A program made the translations under genes and the position numbers. From an uncultured Winogradskyella sp. (lineage in GTDB: Bacteria; Bacteroidota; Bacteroidia; Flavobacteriales; Flavobacteriaceae), in contig CAJXLB010000001.1 in NCBI GenBank assembly GCA_913055905.1, forward strand, positions 310,001 to 374,000: DNA of 64,000 bases, read 5' to 3'. Positions within the stretch are counted from its first letter, which is position 1. Every line of letters begins with the position of its first letter. This document shows, in pieces, positions 1 through 9,588 of this stretch. The notes under the pieces are model-generated. The model was given only the letters and a program-made list of their open reading frames with translations. It did not search any database and was not told the DNA's origin.

Positions 1-1
1 T

Positions 2-2566
2 GCACGCTATTCAAAGGATGCTATTAAGATAGGTCCTTATACATTGGAAAGCGATAAACCTTTTGTTTATGAAAGCACAGGAACCATAACCCGCTTTACA
101 GACTACAGAGACCCTAAACCACGTGGTAGACAGGTGTTCTGGTTCCATAAACCGGAAACGCTGGCAGAATGGCTTAAAAAAGGTCCATCACTTCGGGAAC
201 GTTTATTATCCATGCCAGAGCTTGATGAAACAGGCTTGCGCCCAGCACAGATTGTTGCTGTTAAAAAACTTGAAGAATCCTTTAAGAAGAATAAACCGCG
301 TGCCTTGATACAAATGGCCACAGGCGCAGGTAAAACCTTTACAGCCTGTACGTTTGTTTACCGCTTATTAAAACATGTTGATGCCAAGCGTATTCTATTC
401 CTTGTAGATACCAAAAACTTAGGGGAACAGGCCGAACAGGAATTCATGACCTTTCAGCCCACAGACGATAACCGAAAGTTTACAGAACTCTATAACATAC
501 AGCGATTAACCTCTAGCTATATCGCTTCGGATAGCCAAGTATGTATTTCTACCATTCAACGCCTATACTCAATTCTAAAAGGCGAAGAGTTGGATGAAAG
601 TGCCGAAGAGGACAACCCAGAAGAAAACTCGTGGCTTCAAAACCAACTCAAAAAGAAAAAGGCCATTCCTGTAGAGTATACGCCTAAAGTACCCATTGAG
701 CAATTCGATTTTATTGTTATTGACGAATGCCATCGTTCTATTTATAATCTATGGAAACAGGTTTTGGATTATTTTGATGCCTTTCTCATTGGTTTAACGG
801 CCACACCAGACAAGCGCACCTTTGGATTCTTTAATGAAAATGTGGTGAGTGAATACACTTATGAGCAGTCCGTTATCGATGGCGTAAACGTGCCTTATGA
901 TATCTATACCATAGAAACAAATATATCCCAACAGGGTGCTGATTTAAAAGCTGATATCTTTATTGATAAACGCGATAAGCTAACCCGAAAGAAACGATGG
1001 GAGCAATTGGATGAAGACCTGAACTACAAAAAGAATGACCTTGATAAAAAGGTGGTCAACCCTAGCCAGATACGAAACATCATTCGTGAGTTTAAACGTG
1101 CCTTAAAAACTGAGATATACCCTAACCGAATAGACAGTAATGGTGAATACGAAGTGCCCAAAACATTGGTATTTGCGAAAACAGATAGCCATGCCGATGA
1201 TATCATTAAGATTATCCGTGAGGAGTTTGATGAAGGCAATGAGTTTTGTAAAAAAGTAACCTACAAGATTGATGAAGACCCAAAATCGGTTTTAAACCGT
1301 TTTCGCAATTCCTATTACCCTCGCATAGCCGTAACTGTCGATATGATAGCCACAGGAACAGACGTGAAACCTTTAGAGGTCTTATTGTTTATGCGCGATG
1401 TTAAGAGCATCAATTACTTTGAGCAAATGAAAGGTCGTGGCACACGCACTATAGCAAAAGATTCGTTATTGCAGGTAACGCGCACGGCAAACAGCAAGAC
1501 CCACTTTGTTATTGTAGATGCCGTTGGTGCCACCAAATCCAAAAAAACGGACAGCAGACCTTTAGAACGTAAACCCACAGCACCACTAAAAGATTTATTG
1601 GGTGCGGTAGCCATGGGTATTGCAGAAGAAGATTTATTCCTATCCTTGGCTAACAGGCTTATTAGACTAGAAAAACAGATTACGGAAAAGGAAAAAGACA
1701 AACTCTTGGACTACTCAAATGGTAAGAACCTTAAGCAAATAACACAGGAACTGCTCAGGGCTTACGACCCAGATGAAATCGAAACCTTGGCCCAAGCAGA
1801 GATAGAAACTATTCCTGCACAGGATAGAACACCTGCAGCAATAGAAGAAGCTAGGAAAAAGGCTCAAGACACCTTACAGCAAGAAGCAGCATCTACCTTT
1901 AATGGCCAATTAAACGACTATCTAGAAAATGTACGCCGAGAGCACGAACAAATAATAGACAGCGTTAATATAGATAAGGTGACCAAGAGCGAATGGGATG
2001 CCCTATCCAAAGACAAGGCTCAAGAGTTAATTGCCGATTTTAAAACCTATTTAGAAGCTAACAAGGACGAAATACAAGCCTTGAGCATATTCTATAATCA
2101 ACCCTATAACAGACGCCATATCACCTTTAAAATGATTAAAGAGGTATTTGATAAGCTAAAGTTGGAAAAACCCACATTAGCACCGGAGTATGTTTGGAGT
2201 GCCTATGAAACCATTGAAAAGGTAAAGAGCCAACAGCCCAAGGATGAACTCACAGCTTTGGTGTCCTTAATTAGAAAAGCCTGTGGCATAGATAAAGAAC
2301 TAACAGCCTTTGATAAAACGATAGATGAAAATTTTAAAAATTGGATTTTCAAGCAGAATGCAGGGCAACACAACAGATTTACACCCGAGCAGATGGATTG
2401 GCTCCGTTTGATAAAAGACCATGTAGTAAGCTCTTACCATATAGAACTGGATGATTTAGACTATACCCCTTTTGATGCCAAAGGTGGTAAAGGTAAAATG
2501 TACCAGCTCTTTGGTAACGAGATGAACGACATAATTAATGAACTCAATGAGGTATTAGCAGCATAG
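2..2566 (+). CDS. hsdR: Type I restriction enzyme R subunit (HsdR), 5' end outside window
   Basis: This is the motor and nuclease subunit of a type I restriction-modification complex. It translocates DNA with ATP and cuts it when the target is unmethylated. The frame is open to the first base of the window, so the N-terminal nuclease domain is mostly missing; the TTG at 44 is not a believable start. Visible are a Walker A motif ATGAGKT (about 316-336), the SF2 box DECH (about 720-731), TATPDKR (about 798-818), and a second RecA-like part with MKGRGTRT (about 1428-1451). A long helical C-terminal region follows, which in this family docks onto HsdM/HsdS. It is transcribed in the same direction as hsdS, with a hairpin-rich spacer of 161 bp between them. 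The family assignment is firm. Confidence 0.95.
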   Translation, partial: ARYSKDAIKIGPYTLESDKPFVYESTGTITRFTDYRDPKPRGRQVFWFHKPETLAEWLKKGPSLRERLLSMPELDETGLRPAQIVAVKKLEESFKKNKPRALIQMATGAGKTFTACTFVYRLLKHVDAKRILFLVDTKNLGEQAEQEFMTFQPTDDNRKFTELYNIQRLTSSYIASDSQVCISTIQRLYSILKGEELDESAEEDNPEENSWLQNQLKKKKAIPVEYTPKVPIEQFDFIVIDECHRSIYNLWKQVLDYFDAFLIGLTATPDKRTFGFFNENVVSEYTYEQSVIDGVNVPYDIYTIETNISQQGADLKADIFIDKRDKLTRKKRWEQLDEDLNYKKNDLDKKVVNPSQIRNIIREFKRALKTEIYPNRIDSNGEYEVPKTLVFAKTDSHADDIIKIIREEFDEGNEFCKKVTYKIDEDPKSVLNRFRNSYYPRIAVTVDMIATGTDVKPLEVLLFMRDVKSINYFEQMKGRGTRTIAKDSLLQVTRTANSKTHFVIVDAVGATKSKKTDSRPLERKPTAPLKDLLGAVAMGIAEEDLFLSLANRLIRLEKQITEKEKDKLLDYSNGKNLKQITQELLRAYDPDEIETLAQAEIETIPAQDRTPAAIEEARKKAQDTLQQEAASTFNGQLNDYLENVRREHEQIIDSVNIDKVTKSEWDALSKDKAQELIADFKTYLEANKDEIQALSIFYNQPYNRRHITFKMIKEVFDKLKLEKPTLAPEYVWSAYETIEKVKSQQPKDELTALVSLIRKACGIDKELTAFDKTIDENFKNWIFKQNAGQHNRFTPEQMDWLRLIKDHVVSSYHIELDDLDYTPFDAKGGKGKMYQLFGNEMNDIINELNEVLAA

Positions 2567-2600
2567 CCAATGAAGAATAATAAATTAATAACGATGAATG

Positions 2601-2710
2601 AATTTTGGGCGTGCCCACAGCCTGCACTGAGCCTGCCCGAAGTGGTCGGGCTATCCGCTATATCTTTTGTTCGTACCTCACAAAAGGATGCCGCTACTAT
2701 CCCTCACGCA
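2601..2710. repeat. Hairpin-rich non-coding element between hsdR and hsdS
   Basis: Three inverted repeats lie in a row inside about 110 bp: GGGC-GT-GCCC (2607-2616), GCCCGA/TCGGGC around a 5-nt loop (2635-2651), and ATCTTTTGT/ACAAAAGGAT around a 9-nt loop (2662-2689). There is no credible reading frame. It is more GC-rich than its surroundings. From memory, similar GGGCGTGCCC...CGGGCTATCCGCT elements are dispersed in other Bacteroidota genomes, but I cannot confirm that here and see no second copy in this window. It could be a mobile REP-like element or a processed structured RNA. Confidence 0.5.
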
Positions 2711-2727
2711 AATAAATAAGCATTAGA

Positions 2728-4254
2728 ATGAGAAAAGATTGGGTAGAAAGTACTTTAGGTGAGATTTCAGATGTTGGGGCTGGTAGTCCTGCGCCACAGG
2801 GTCAAAAATATTTTGAAAAGGGCTCAATACCCTTCATTAGAGTTAAAGACATGGGTAAGCTGGGAAATAGTAAAGTTATTTCTGATGCTGAAGACCATTT
2901 AAATGAAAAAGGTACGGTAAAACTGAAATTAATCCCAAAAGGGTCACTGTTATTTACCAAAAGTGGAGCTTCCACATTACTTAATCAAAGAGCACTAATT
3001 AATCGTGACATGTATGTGGTCAGCCATATTGGTTTTGCTACTCCTTCTGAGGCAATTACAAGTAATTATCTGTATTATATAATGAAACTTGTCGACTTTG
3101 CGATTTTTGCTCATGCAACTACACTTCCATCTCTACCTCTATCAAAAGCTAAGGGTATAACAATACCTCTTGCACCCCTCCCCGAACAACGCGCCATAGT
3201 CGCCAAAATAGAAGAACTCTTTAGCGATTTAGATAGTGGTATAGCCGACCTCAAAAAAGCACAAGACCAATTAAAAATATACCGCCAAGCCGTATTAAAA
3301 AAAGCGTTTGAGGGTGAGTTGACCAAAGAATGGAGAGAACAACAAACAGACTTGCCCACCGCAGATGAATTGTTGGAGCAAATCAAGATTGGTAGACAAG
3401 AGTTCTTCGATAAACAGATTGAAGAATGGGAGTTTGAACTCAAGAAGTGGAAAGAAGAAGGCGAGAGTGGTAAAAAACCAAAAAAACCTAGACCAATAAC
3501 TGTACCTGACCCACCTAATAAAGGTCATGAGGAAAGAAAATGGAGTATACCAGAGAATTGGATTTGGACACAAATCGGAGACCTCTGCTTTGTTACTAAG
3601 CTTGCAGGTTTTGAATACACAGATTATGTGAACTATGTAGAAGATGGTGATTTACCTGTTTTAAAAGCTGAAAATGCTGGACCGAATGGATTTAAAAAGA
3701 CAGATTATTCTAAAGTAAAATCTGAATCTGTACAAATGCTAACTAGGTCACAAATATTTGGAGGCGAACTTTTAGTCGTTTTTGTTGGTGCAGGCACAGG
3801 AAATGTCGCTATGGTTCCTTTAAATCAAAGATATTTCTTAGGACCAAATATCGGTATGGCAAGACCCTACTTTGAACTAAACTCTAAATATTTAGAATTA
3901 TTTCTTCAGTCTGCATTGGGCAAAAGCTTATTGATGTCTGCTGTTAAAGCAGTTGCACAACCATCATTATCAATGGGGACAATTAGACAAGCACCAATAG
4001 CATTTCCTACATTAAAGGAACAACACCAAATCGTTCAAGAAATAGAAAGTCGTTTATCGGTTTGTGATAATATAGAGCAAAATATTACAGAGAGTTTAGA
4101 AAAAGCAAAAGCCTTACGCCAAAGCATCCTTAAAAAAGCCTTTGAGGGCAAACTATTAACAGAAGAAGAACTTAAAGCCTGCAAAGCCGCCCCAGACTAT
4201 GAACCAGCCTCTGTGTTGTTGGAAAGAATTAAAGAAGAGAAAGTAAAGAATTAA
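2728..4254 (+). CDS. hsdS: Type I restriction enzyme specificity subunit (HsdS)
   Basis: HsdS binds the bipartite DNA target and holds two HsdM subunits and HsdR in the complex. The 508-residue product has the usual two-TRD layout. TRD1 lies near residues 5-150 and a helical spacer near 150-220 carries LPEQRAIVAKIEELFSDLD. A charged linker (residues about 225-265) comes next, then TRD2 near 270-430 and a C-terminal helix with a copy of the spacer motif (LKKAFEGEL in the middle, LKKAFEGKL at the end). The paired motifs are the internal repeat expected of HsdS. ATG 2728 follows the structured element. A tiny gap of 5 bp leads to the next gene. The type is sure; the DNA target cannot be read from sequence. 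Confidence 0.94.
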   Translation: MRKDWVESTLGEISDVGAGSPAPQGQKYFEKGSIPFIRVKDMGKLGNSKVISDAEDHLNEKGTVKLKLIPKGSLLFTKSGASTLLNQRALINRDMYVVSHIGFATPSEAITSNYLYYIMKLVDFAIFAHATTLPSLPLSKAKGITIPLAPLPEQRAIVAKIEELFSDLDSGIADLKKAQDQLKIYRQAVLKKAFEGELTKEWREQQTDLPTADELLEQIKIGRQEFFDKQIEEWEFELKKWKEEGESGKKPKKPRPITVPDPPNKGHEERKWSIPENWIWTQIGDLCFVTKLAGFEYTDYVNYVEDGDLPVLKAENAGPNGFKKTDYSKVKSESVQMLTRSQIFGGELLVVFVGAGTGNVAMVPLNQRYFLGPNIGMARPYFELNSKYLELFLQSALGKSLLMSAVKAVAQPSLSMGTIRQAPIAFPTLKEQHQIVQEIESRLSVCDNIEQNITESLEKAKALRQSILKKAFEGKLLTEEELKACKAAPDYEPASVLLERIKEEKVKN

Positions 4255-4259
4255 TAAAA

Positions 4260-4580
4260 ATGGGAAATTTAATACAAGTCAGCGATTTAATAGTCAGTTT
4301 ACTAACCTTATTCGTTACAATTTATTCTGGCTATTTGACTTACAAACTTCAAAAGGAGAAAAAACGTATTGCGCGTCTAGAAAAGTATTATAGAATTGCC
4401 ATAGAAAATCTTCAAGCTAACTACGAAATAGAACAATTTTTGGCAGGCAAGCTAAATAAATCACATAGAGAATTGCAAGCTGAATTGCGCGAATGGATGA
4501 AAGACAAAAATGTAGAATTAAAACGAGACCAATTCAGACCTTCTTTTTTTAAATCTGAACTGACCTATTTAAGAAAGTAA
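4260..4580 (+). CDS. Small membrane-anchored coiled-coil protein in the hsd operon
   Basis: I do not recognise this 106-residue protein. It has one N-terminal hydrophobic helix (about residues 7-28), then a basic stretch (KEKKRIARLEK) and an amphipathic, charged helical region to the end, with no catalytic motif. That layout suggests a single-pass inner-membrane protein with a cytoplasmic helix. It starts 5 bp after hsdS and stops 2 bp before the DUF262 gene, so it is almost certainly co-transcribed and probably co-translated. It could be a membrane tether, regulator or cognate partner of the DUF262 protein; this is inference from position alone. Confidence 0.7.
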   Translation: MGNLIQVSDLIVSLLTLFVTIYSGYLTYKLQKEKKRIARLEKYYRIAIENLQANYEIEQFLAGKLNKSHRELQAELREWMKDKNVELKRDQFRPSFFKSELTYLRK

Positions 4581-4582
4581 TT

Positions 4583-6811
4583 ATGAAAAACGTAGAAAAA
4601 GCAGATAGGGTTCATTTAGGAAGTTTAATAGACAGTCTTAAGCGAGGTCATTATGTTATCCCAGACTTTCAAAGAGATTTTGAGTGGGAACCTTGGGATG
4701 TCCGTGAATTGATACGGTCCATTTTTATGGATTATTACATTGGTACACTGCTGCTATGGAAAGGCAATAAGGAAAACTTTAAAATGTTGAGCTGTGAGCC
4801 TATTTATGGTTTTAAAGACAGTCTAGATGCACAGCATATCGTTTTAGATGGTCAACAACGTTTAACAGCAATTCACTATGCGTTTTTTGCACCAGAAACA
4901 CCATTCCCAAAACGTGCTAAAGGCGTGGTTTATCTTATAGATATCAGAGCCTTATTAGAAGAGGATTATGAGAATTTTATACGCTATGAATTTCTTAGCA
5001 GAAAAAGAAAACGTTTTTTGGATAATAAGGAGCAGCAATTTGAAACCCATACCTTCCCACTTGGTGAAATGAAAGGTGGCAGCTGGGGAACAAGTGACTG
5101 GATAAAAGAATATAGAGACTACTGGCAAGACAGAGCTGAAGCCGCAGAAGTAGATAAAGAAAAAGAGACATTTATAGATTATGCAAACGGAGCAAGGCAA
5201 TTCCGTGAAATAATAGAAGAATTACTCAATGATTTTTATATCAGCTATATTGAGCTAGACCACCAAATAGAAGTTGCAAAGGTCTGTGACATCTTTACAC
5301 AAATCAATTCTAAGGGTGTCCGCCTTGATATCTTTGATTTACTTAATGCCATGCTAAGACCAAAGGATATATTCCTTAAACAAATGTGGCGTGATGCTGA
5401 GGAAGAATTAAGTTTTACCGACACCAAGAAGATGAAGACTTACATCCTTCAGGTAATGTCCGTTTTAGAGCAGGCTTACTGTTCTTCCAAGTATTTGTAC
5501 TACTTGGTTCCAGAATCAAAGAAAACCATTAGAAAACCAGATGGCAGTAAAGAGCAAATTGTTTTAATCGAAGATGTAGAGGAATTTAATGAGCGTTGGT
5601 CACAATCAGTAAAAGCGCTTAAAAAAGCCATAGAAAGTCTTAAAAACCCTAGGGATTTTGGAGCTATAAAATCAACATTTGTTCCCTATCCATCCATTAT
5701 ACCTGCGTTTGCATCTATAAAGGAATTTGTTTCAGAAACAAAACCAGCCAACACTTTAGATATAAATAGAAAAATAAGAAAATGGTATTGGGCATCAATA
5801 TTTACCAATAGATATAGTAGCGCGGTAGAATCTACAACCGCCAAGGATTTTATGAGCTTAAAGAAATGGTTTGAAGATGATGAAGCTGTTCCTGATGTTA
5901 TTGAAGAATTCATAAACGGCATAAAATACATAGACTTAAAGAATGACAACCCAAAAGGCTCTGCCATCTATAATGCCATATTCAATTTATTGGTAATCAA
6001 TGAAGCTAGAGATTGGAGTTCCTTTGAATTACCTGAATATAGCGAGCTTGATGACCACCATATTGTGCCTTATTCAGTTTTCAAAGAAGAAGGTGGAAAA
6101 GCCATTAATAGCATTCTAAACAGAACACCAATATCAGATAGCACCAATAGGCATATCATTAGAAATAGAATGCCTCACGATTACATTCAGGAAATGTTTG
6201 ATAACAACGATAAGAATCAAGTGTACCAAGTCTTCGAATCACATTTAATCAGCAGACAGGCCATTGATATATTACTTCGTAAGCCTTTCACCAAACAGGA
6301 TTTTGAAGAGTTCCTAGAGGAAAGAAAAAGAACCATATTTGAGGCTATACAAACACAATTAATTGATGAAAAAATCAATATACCAGCGCATCTCAAACAT
6401 TTAAATGATGAAATTGAAGAAATAGAATTTGCTATTCGCGATGTCTTGGTTAGCGCAATTGGTAACGATATGCAGAACTATAAAGACCACGTACCACAGC
6501 ATATACAACAAAAAGTTCAGCAAAGGGTTGATTCTGATATTAAGAAAAAAACTAATTCAAATATAGAGGACTATAACACCTTTGAAAAGCGTGTAGAGTT
6601 TTTTGACCTAAGAGAGTATCAAGACACGATTACTTCAAAAAGTAACTGGGATATGTTTGCTTCCATTTTTAAAGACAAAAACAACTTAAACATAAGATTC
6701 AATCAATTGGGCACTCTAAGAAATGGTATTCGTCATTCTAGAGGTATATCAGAAATTGAACAAATGGATGGCGAAGTAGCCATAAAATGGTTTAAAACAA
6801 TATTAAAATGA
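4583..6811 (+). CDS. DUF262 - HNH (DUF1524-like) - HEPN-like fusion protein within hsd operon
   Basis: This 742-residue protein combines three parts. The N-terminus is a DUF262/ParB-like domain with DFQRDFEWE (residues 28-36) and the nucleotide-handling motif LDGQQRLTAI (88-97). The middle has an HNH/DUF1524-like nuclease core with DDHHIVP (H492, H493) and NRTPISDSTNR (N513), as in GmrSD-type type IV restriction enzymes. The C-terminal ~100 residues carry LRNGIRHSR, an R713-x4-H718 motif matching the Rx4-6H signature of HEPN RNases. The domain names follow known families; the HEPN call rests on this single motif plus helical context. The stop codon overlaps the hsdM start (ATGA). Predicted role: modified-DNA cleavage or abortive RNA cleavage linked to the type I system. 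Confidence 0.85.
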   Translation: MKNVEKADRVHLGSLIDSLKRGHYVIPDFQRDFEWEPWDVRELIRSIFMDYYIGTLLLWKGNKENFKMLSCEPIYGFKDSLDAQHIVLDGQQRLTAIHYAFFAPETPFPKRAKGVVYLIDIRALLEEDYENFIRYEFLSRKRKRFLDNKEQQFETHTFPLGEMKGGSWGTSDWIKEYRDYWQDRAEAAEVDKEKETFIDYANGARQFREIIEELLNDFYISYIELDHQIEVAKVCDIFTQINSKGVRLDIFDLLNAMLRPKDIFLKQMWRDAEEELSFTDTKKMKTYILQVMSVLEQAYCSSKYLYYLVPESKKTIRKPDGSKEQIVLIEDVEEFNERWSQSVKALKKAIESLKNPRDFGAIKSTFVPYPSIIPAFASIKEFVSETKPANTLDINRKIRKWYWASIFTNRYSSAVESTTAKDFMSLKKWFEDDEAVPDVIEEFINGIKYIDLKNDNPKGSAIYNAIFNLLVINEARDWSSFELPEYSELDDHHIVPYSVFKEEGGKAINSILNRTPISDSTNRHIIRNRMPHDYIQEMFDNNDKNQVYQVFESHLISRQAIDILLRKPFTKQDFEEFLEERKRTIFEAIQTQLIDEKINIPAHLKHLNDEIEEIEFAIRDVLVSAIGNDMQNYKDHVPQHIQQKVQQRVDSDIKKKTNSNIEDYNTFEKRVEFFDLREYQDTITSKSNWDMFASIFKDKNNLNIRFNQLGTLRNGIRHSRGISEIEQMDGEVAIKWFKTILK

Positions 6812-8331
6812 CAGACTCAACAATTATATCCAAAATTTGGAACCTCGCTAGCGTTTTACGTGATGATGGCGTAGGCTATGGAGATTACTTAGAACAAATC
6901 ACTTATCTCCTATTCCTTAAAATGGCAGATGAGCTTAATAAACCGCCATACAATAAAGGATTGACCTTTCCTAAACTCAAAGATGTAGAAGGCAATGAAA
7001 TCCCAGATGGTGAAACTTGCGACTGGGAAACCCTTTCAAGCAAACGTGGCGCAGAACTGGAAGCCTTTTACAGCCAATTATTAAGAACCCTATCAACGGA
7101 AAAAGGAATGCTAGGGCAAATCTTTACCAAGAGCCAAAACAAGATACAGGACCCTTCAAAATTGCTTAAAGTCATAGACCTTATCAATAAGGAAAACTGG
7201 AATATGATGGGTGCAGACATAAAAGGCAAAATCTACGAGGGGCTTTTAGAGAAAAATGCCATGGACAGTAGCGGTAGTTCTGGTGCAGGGCAATATTTTA
7301 CACCTCGCCCATTAATTAAAGCTATTGTAGCCTGCGTTCAACCCAAACCCATGAAAACCATAGCAGACCCAGCCTGTGGTACTGGCGGTTTCTTTTTAGC
7401 AGCTTACGATTGGATAATAGACAATAATGCTCTAGACCGAGAGGAAAAAGAATTCCTTAAGAATAAAACCTTTTACGGCAATGAAATTGTAGCCAACACA
7501 AGGCGTATGTGTCTTATGAATATGTTTTTACATAACATTGGGGAAATTGATGGCGATACACCTATTAAGTCTACAGATGCTTTAGTAGCAGATGATGGCC
7601 TCAGAGTGGATTATGTATTGGCAAATCCGCCCTTTGGAAAAAAGAGTAGTATTACCATTACCAATGAGCAAGGCGAAGCAGAAAAGCAGGACATGAGCTA
7701 CAATCGCCAAGACTTTTGGGAAACCACATCAAACAAGCAGCTCAATTTTCTACAACATATTAAATCCATGCTTAAAATAAATGGCGAAGCTGCAGTGGTA
7801 TTGCCAGATAATGTATTGTTTGAAGGTGGCGCCGGTGAAGAAGTGCGTAAACAATTACTAAAGACCACAGAACTGCATACCATTTTAAGGTTACCTACTG
7901 GCATATTCTATGCACCTGGTGTTAAGGCCAATGTGTTGTTCTTTGTCAACAAGCCTGCAAGTAAGGATGCTTGGACAGATCAGGTTTGGTTTTATGACTA
8001 CAGAACCAATGTGCACCATACGCCAAAGAAACGTCAAATGACCATGCAGCACCTCAATGAGTTCATTGAGCTCTACAAATCAGACAATCGTAATAAAAGA
8101 AAGGAAACTTGGAGCGAAGAAAATCCAGAAGGTCGTTGGCGCAAGTATTCCTATGATGAAATTCTAGCAAGAGATAAAACAAGCCTAGACATCTTTTGGA
8201 TTAAGGACCAAAGTTTAACCGATTTAGACAATCTCCCAGACCCTGATGTATTGGCGGAAGAGATTATCCAAAATATAGAATCTGGCTTAGAAAGTTTTAA
8301 AGGGATAATGGAGACGTTGGAAAATGAGTAA
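6808..8331 (+). CDS. hsdM: Type I restriction-modification N6-adenine methyltransferase (HsdM)
   Basis: HsdM transfers a methyl group from SAM to adenine N6 in the site recognised by HsdS. At 507 residues it is the usual family length. It has the N-terminal HsdM helical domain, SAM motif I DPACGTGGFF (about residues 189-198) and catalytic motif IV NPPFG (about 273-277). ATG 6808 overlaps the TGA of the preceding DUF262 gene by four bases, so the two are translationally coupled. Having hsdM last, separated from hsdS by two other genes, is uncommon; the usual order keeps hsdM and hsdS adjacent. A 57-bp gap separates it from the following membrane gene set, and I see no terminator there. Confidence 0.96.
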   Translation: MTDSTIISKIWNLASVLRDDGVGYGDYLEQITYLLFLKMADELNKPPYNKGLTFPKLKDVEGNEIPDGETCDWETLSSKRGAELEAFYSQLLRTLSTEKGMLGQIFTKSQNKIQDPSKLLKVIDLINKENWNMMGADIKGKIYEGLLEKNAMDSSGSSGAGQYFTPRPLIKAIVACVQPKPMKTIADPACGTGGFFLAAYDWIIDNNALDREEKEFLKNKTFYGNEIVANTRRMCLMNMFLHNIGEIDGDTPIKSTDALVADDGLRVDYVLANPPFGKKSSITITNEQGEAEKQDMSYNRQDFWETTSNKQLNFLQHIKSMLKINGEAAVVLPDNVLFEGGAGEEVRKQLLKTTELHTILRLPTGIFYAPGVKANVLFFVNKPASKDAWTDQVWFYDYRTNVHHTPKKRQMTMQHLNEFIELYKSDNRNKRKETWSEENPEGRWRKYSYDEILARDKTSLDIFWIKDQSLTDLDNLPDPDVLAEEIIQNIESGLESFKGIMETLENE

Positions 8332-8388
8332 GGATGAGATAATGACATCTTAGTTAAAATTTAATACGTGTTTTAAAAGCAAAACATT

Positions 8389-8970
8389 ATGTCAGGAACA
8401 ACAATATTAATAATTACAGCTTTAATTGTCTTCCCTCTTTTGGCTATGCTATCTCGGGAGACCAAAGATTTAGGGAGTGAAATAAAAAAATCAAGAAAAC
8501 AAAGAAAATTAAACCCTTATCAAAACAAGGGTAGCTTAAGTAACACCCTACAAAGTACTGCTAAGCTAAGTTCCAAGTTTTTAAGTGATAGTACAACTAA
8601 ATATAGAAGCAAGTTGAAAAATGCCATTGACAAACACTATCTAACAAGCTTTTCATGGGTTAGGTTAGACAATAATGGCAATGAAGTGATAACAACATTT
8701 ATGGACAATAACAAATTATTGTTTACTCAAAGAGGTAACGTAGTAAAATGTAACTATGAGCTAATTGGCCAGAATAATTCAATTCTAATTGAAATGGACG
8801 GTCAAATAACCCATTTTGAGTTCTATATAGTTGACAACAATTTCTTCTTATTGAATAAGATGGGTACAGATGAGGTGCTAGCGTTTGCAAATAGAAATTT
8901 GTTTAGCGACTCTCGTAAGGCATCGATTTTAAATGAGATTAGGAGATTTAAACAAAAATTGAATAATTGA
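8389..8970 (+). CDS. Unrecognised protein with one N-terminal membrane helix
   Basis: I do not recognise this 193-residue protein. Residues about 4-20 form a hydrophobic helix, followed by a basic stretch (KKSRKQRKLNPY). The rest looks like a mixed alpha/beta soluble domain (about 75-190) with many beta-like segments and ends in a basic helix. No catalytic motif is visible. It is the first gene of a same-strand set reaching 14341 and lies 57 bp after hsdM, so it may either start that set or be read through from the hsd operon. AT-rich codon use resembles its downstream neighbours. Confidence 0.72.
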   Translation: MSGTTILIITALIVFPLLAMLSRETKDLGSEIKKSRKQRKLNPYQNKGSLSNTLQSTAKLSSKFLSDSTTKYRSKLKNAIDKHYLTSFSWVRLDNNGNEVITTFMDNNKLLFTQRGNVVKCNYELIGQNNSILIEMDGQITHFEFYIVDNNFFLLNKMGTDEVLAFANRNLFSDSRKASILNEIRRFKQKLNN

Positions 8971-8985
8971 TGAAAGCTTAATTAT

Positions 8986-9588
8986 ATGAGGAGAAAGGCA
9001 TCACTTTTTTTTAGTTTTTTAAAATACTCGCCTATCATCATTTTTCGGTATATAAAGTATTTAATACTTAGAAAAAAAATGATAATACATGAATTTCGGC
9101 CTAATAACATGTATTGTATTGATGAATCTCTAAATCAATTAATCTGGAGTGTAGAGAATTGTCTTTTTATCATATTAGAGAACTCATCTCGGATATATTT
9201 AAACTCAGGGAATTTCATTTTTAAAGTGAATGCCTCCGACACCATGTTCAACATTTGTTTTTATGGGGTCAATACAAGAGAAAGCGCAAAAACGAGAATC
9301 AAAGTTGTCAAATTAGACAAAAAAACACCTAGCCTTAAAGAACTTAAAATAGCGGAAGTAGACTATAAAAAATCAGGTTCAAATTTAAATTCTATCGTGA
9401 GCCATTCCAAAAGAAAAACTTTGGAAAGGTACTTTCCTATAAATAGGAAAAAAGTAGGCTTAAAAAATAAAGGTCTAAAAAAAACCAATTTGCCATTAAA
9501 TCAACTAGAGAAACAAATCAGTGAAATAAATAATCTAACATCAATTAATCAATTAACACAGTATAAAAATGAAAAGAGACTATTATGA
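8986..9588 (+). CDS. Unrecognised small protein upstream of DUF4407 pair
   Basis: I do not recognise this 200-residue protein. It opens with a hydrophobic and aromatic stretch (about residues 6-28) interrupted by lysines, which may be a membrane-associated or weak transmembrane helix. A beta-rich middle (about 35-110) and a lysine-rich helical tail follow. It begins 15 bp after the previous gene, and its last 20 bp overlap the start of the DUF4407 gene at 9569, a strong sign of translational coupling. No catalytic residues can be named. It is probably a lineage-specific component of the membrane gene set. Confidence 0.68.
   Translation: MRRKASLFFSFLKYSPIIIFRYIKYLILRKKMIIHEFRPNNMYCIDESLNQLIWSVENCLFIILENSSRIYLNSGNFIFKVNASDTMFNICFYGVNTRESAKTRIKVVKLDKKTPSLKELKIAEVDYKKSGSNLNSIVSHSKRKTLERYFPINRKKVGLKNKGLKKTNLPLNQLEKQISEINNLTSINQLTQYKNEKRLL

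Noticed and set aside
44..46. TTG at 44 as the start of hsdR
   Set aside because: The frame is open to the window edge and upstream codons (ARYSKDAIKIGPYT) read as HsdR-like protein, so the gene begins outside.
3200..4254. Inverted hsdS fragments for specificity switching
   Set aside because: Only one complete hsdS and its normal internal direct repeats are present; no partial copy or recombinase lies nearby.
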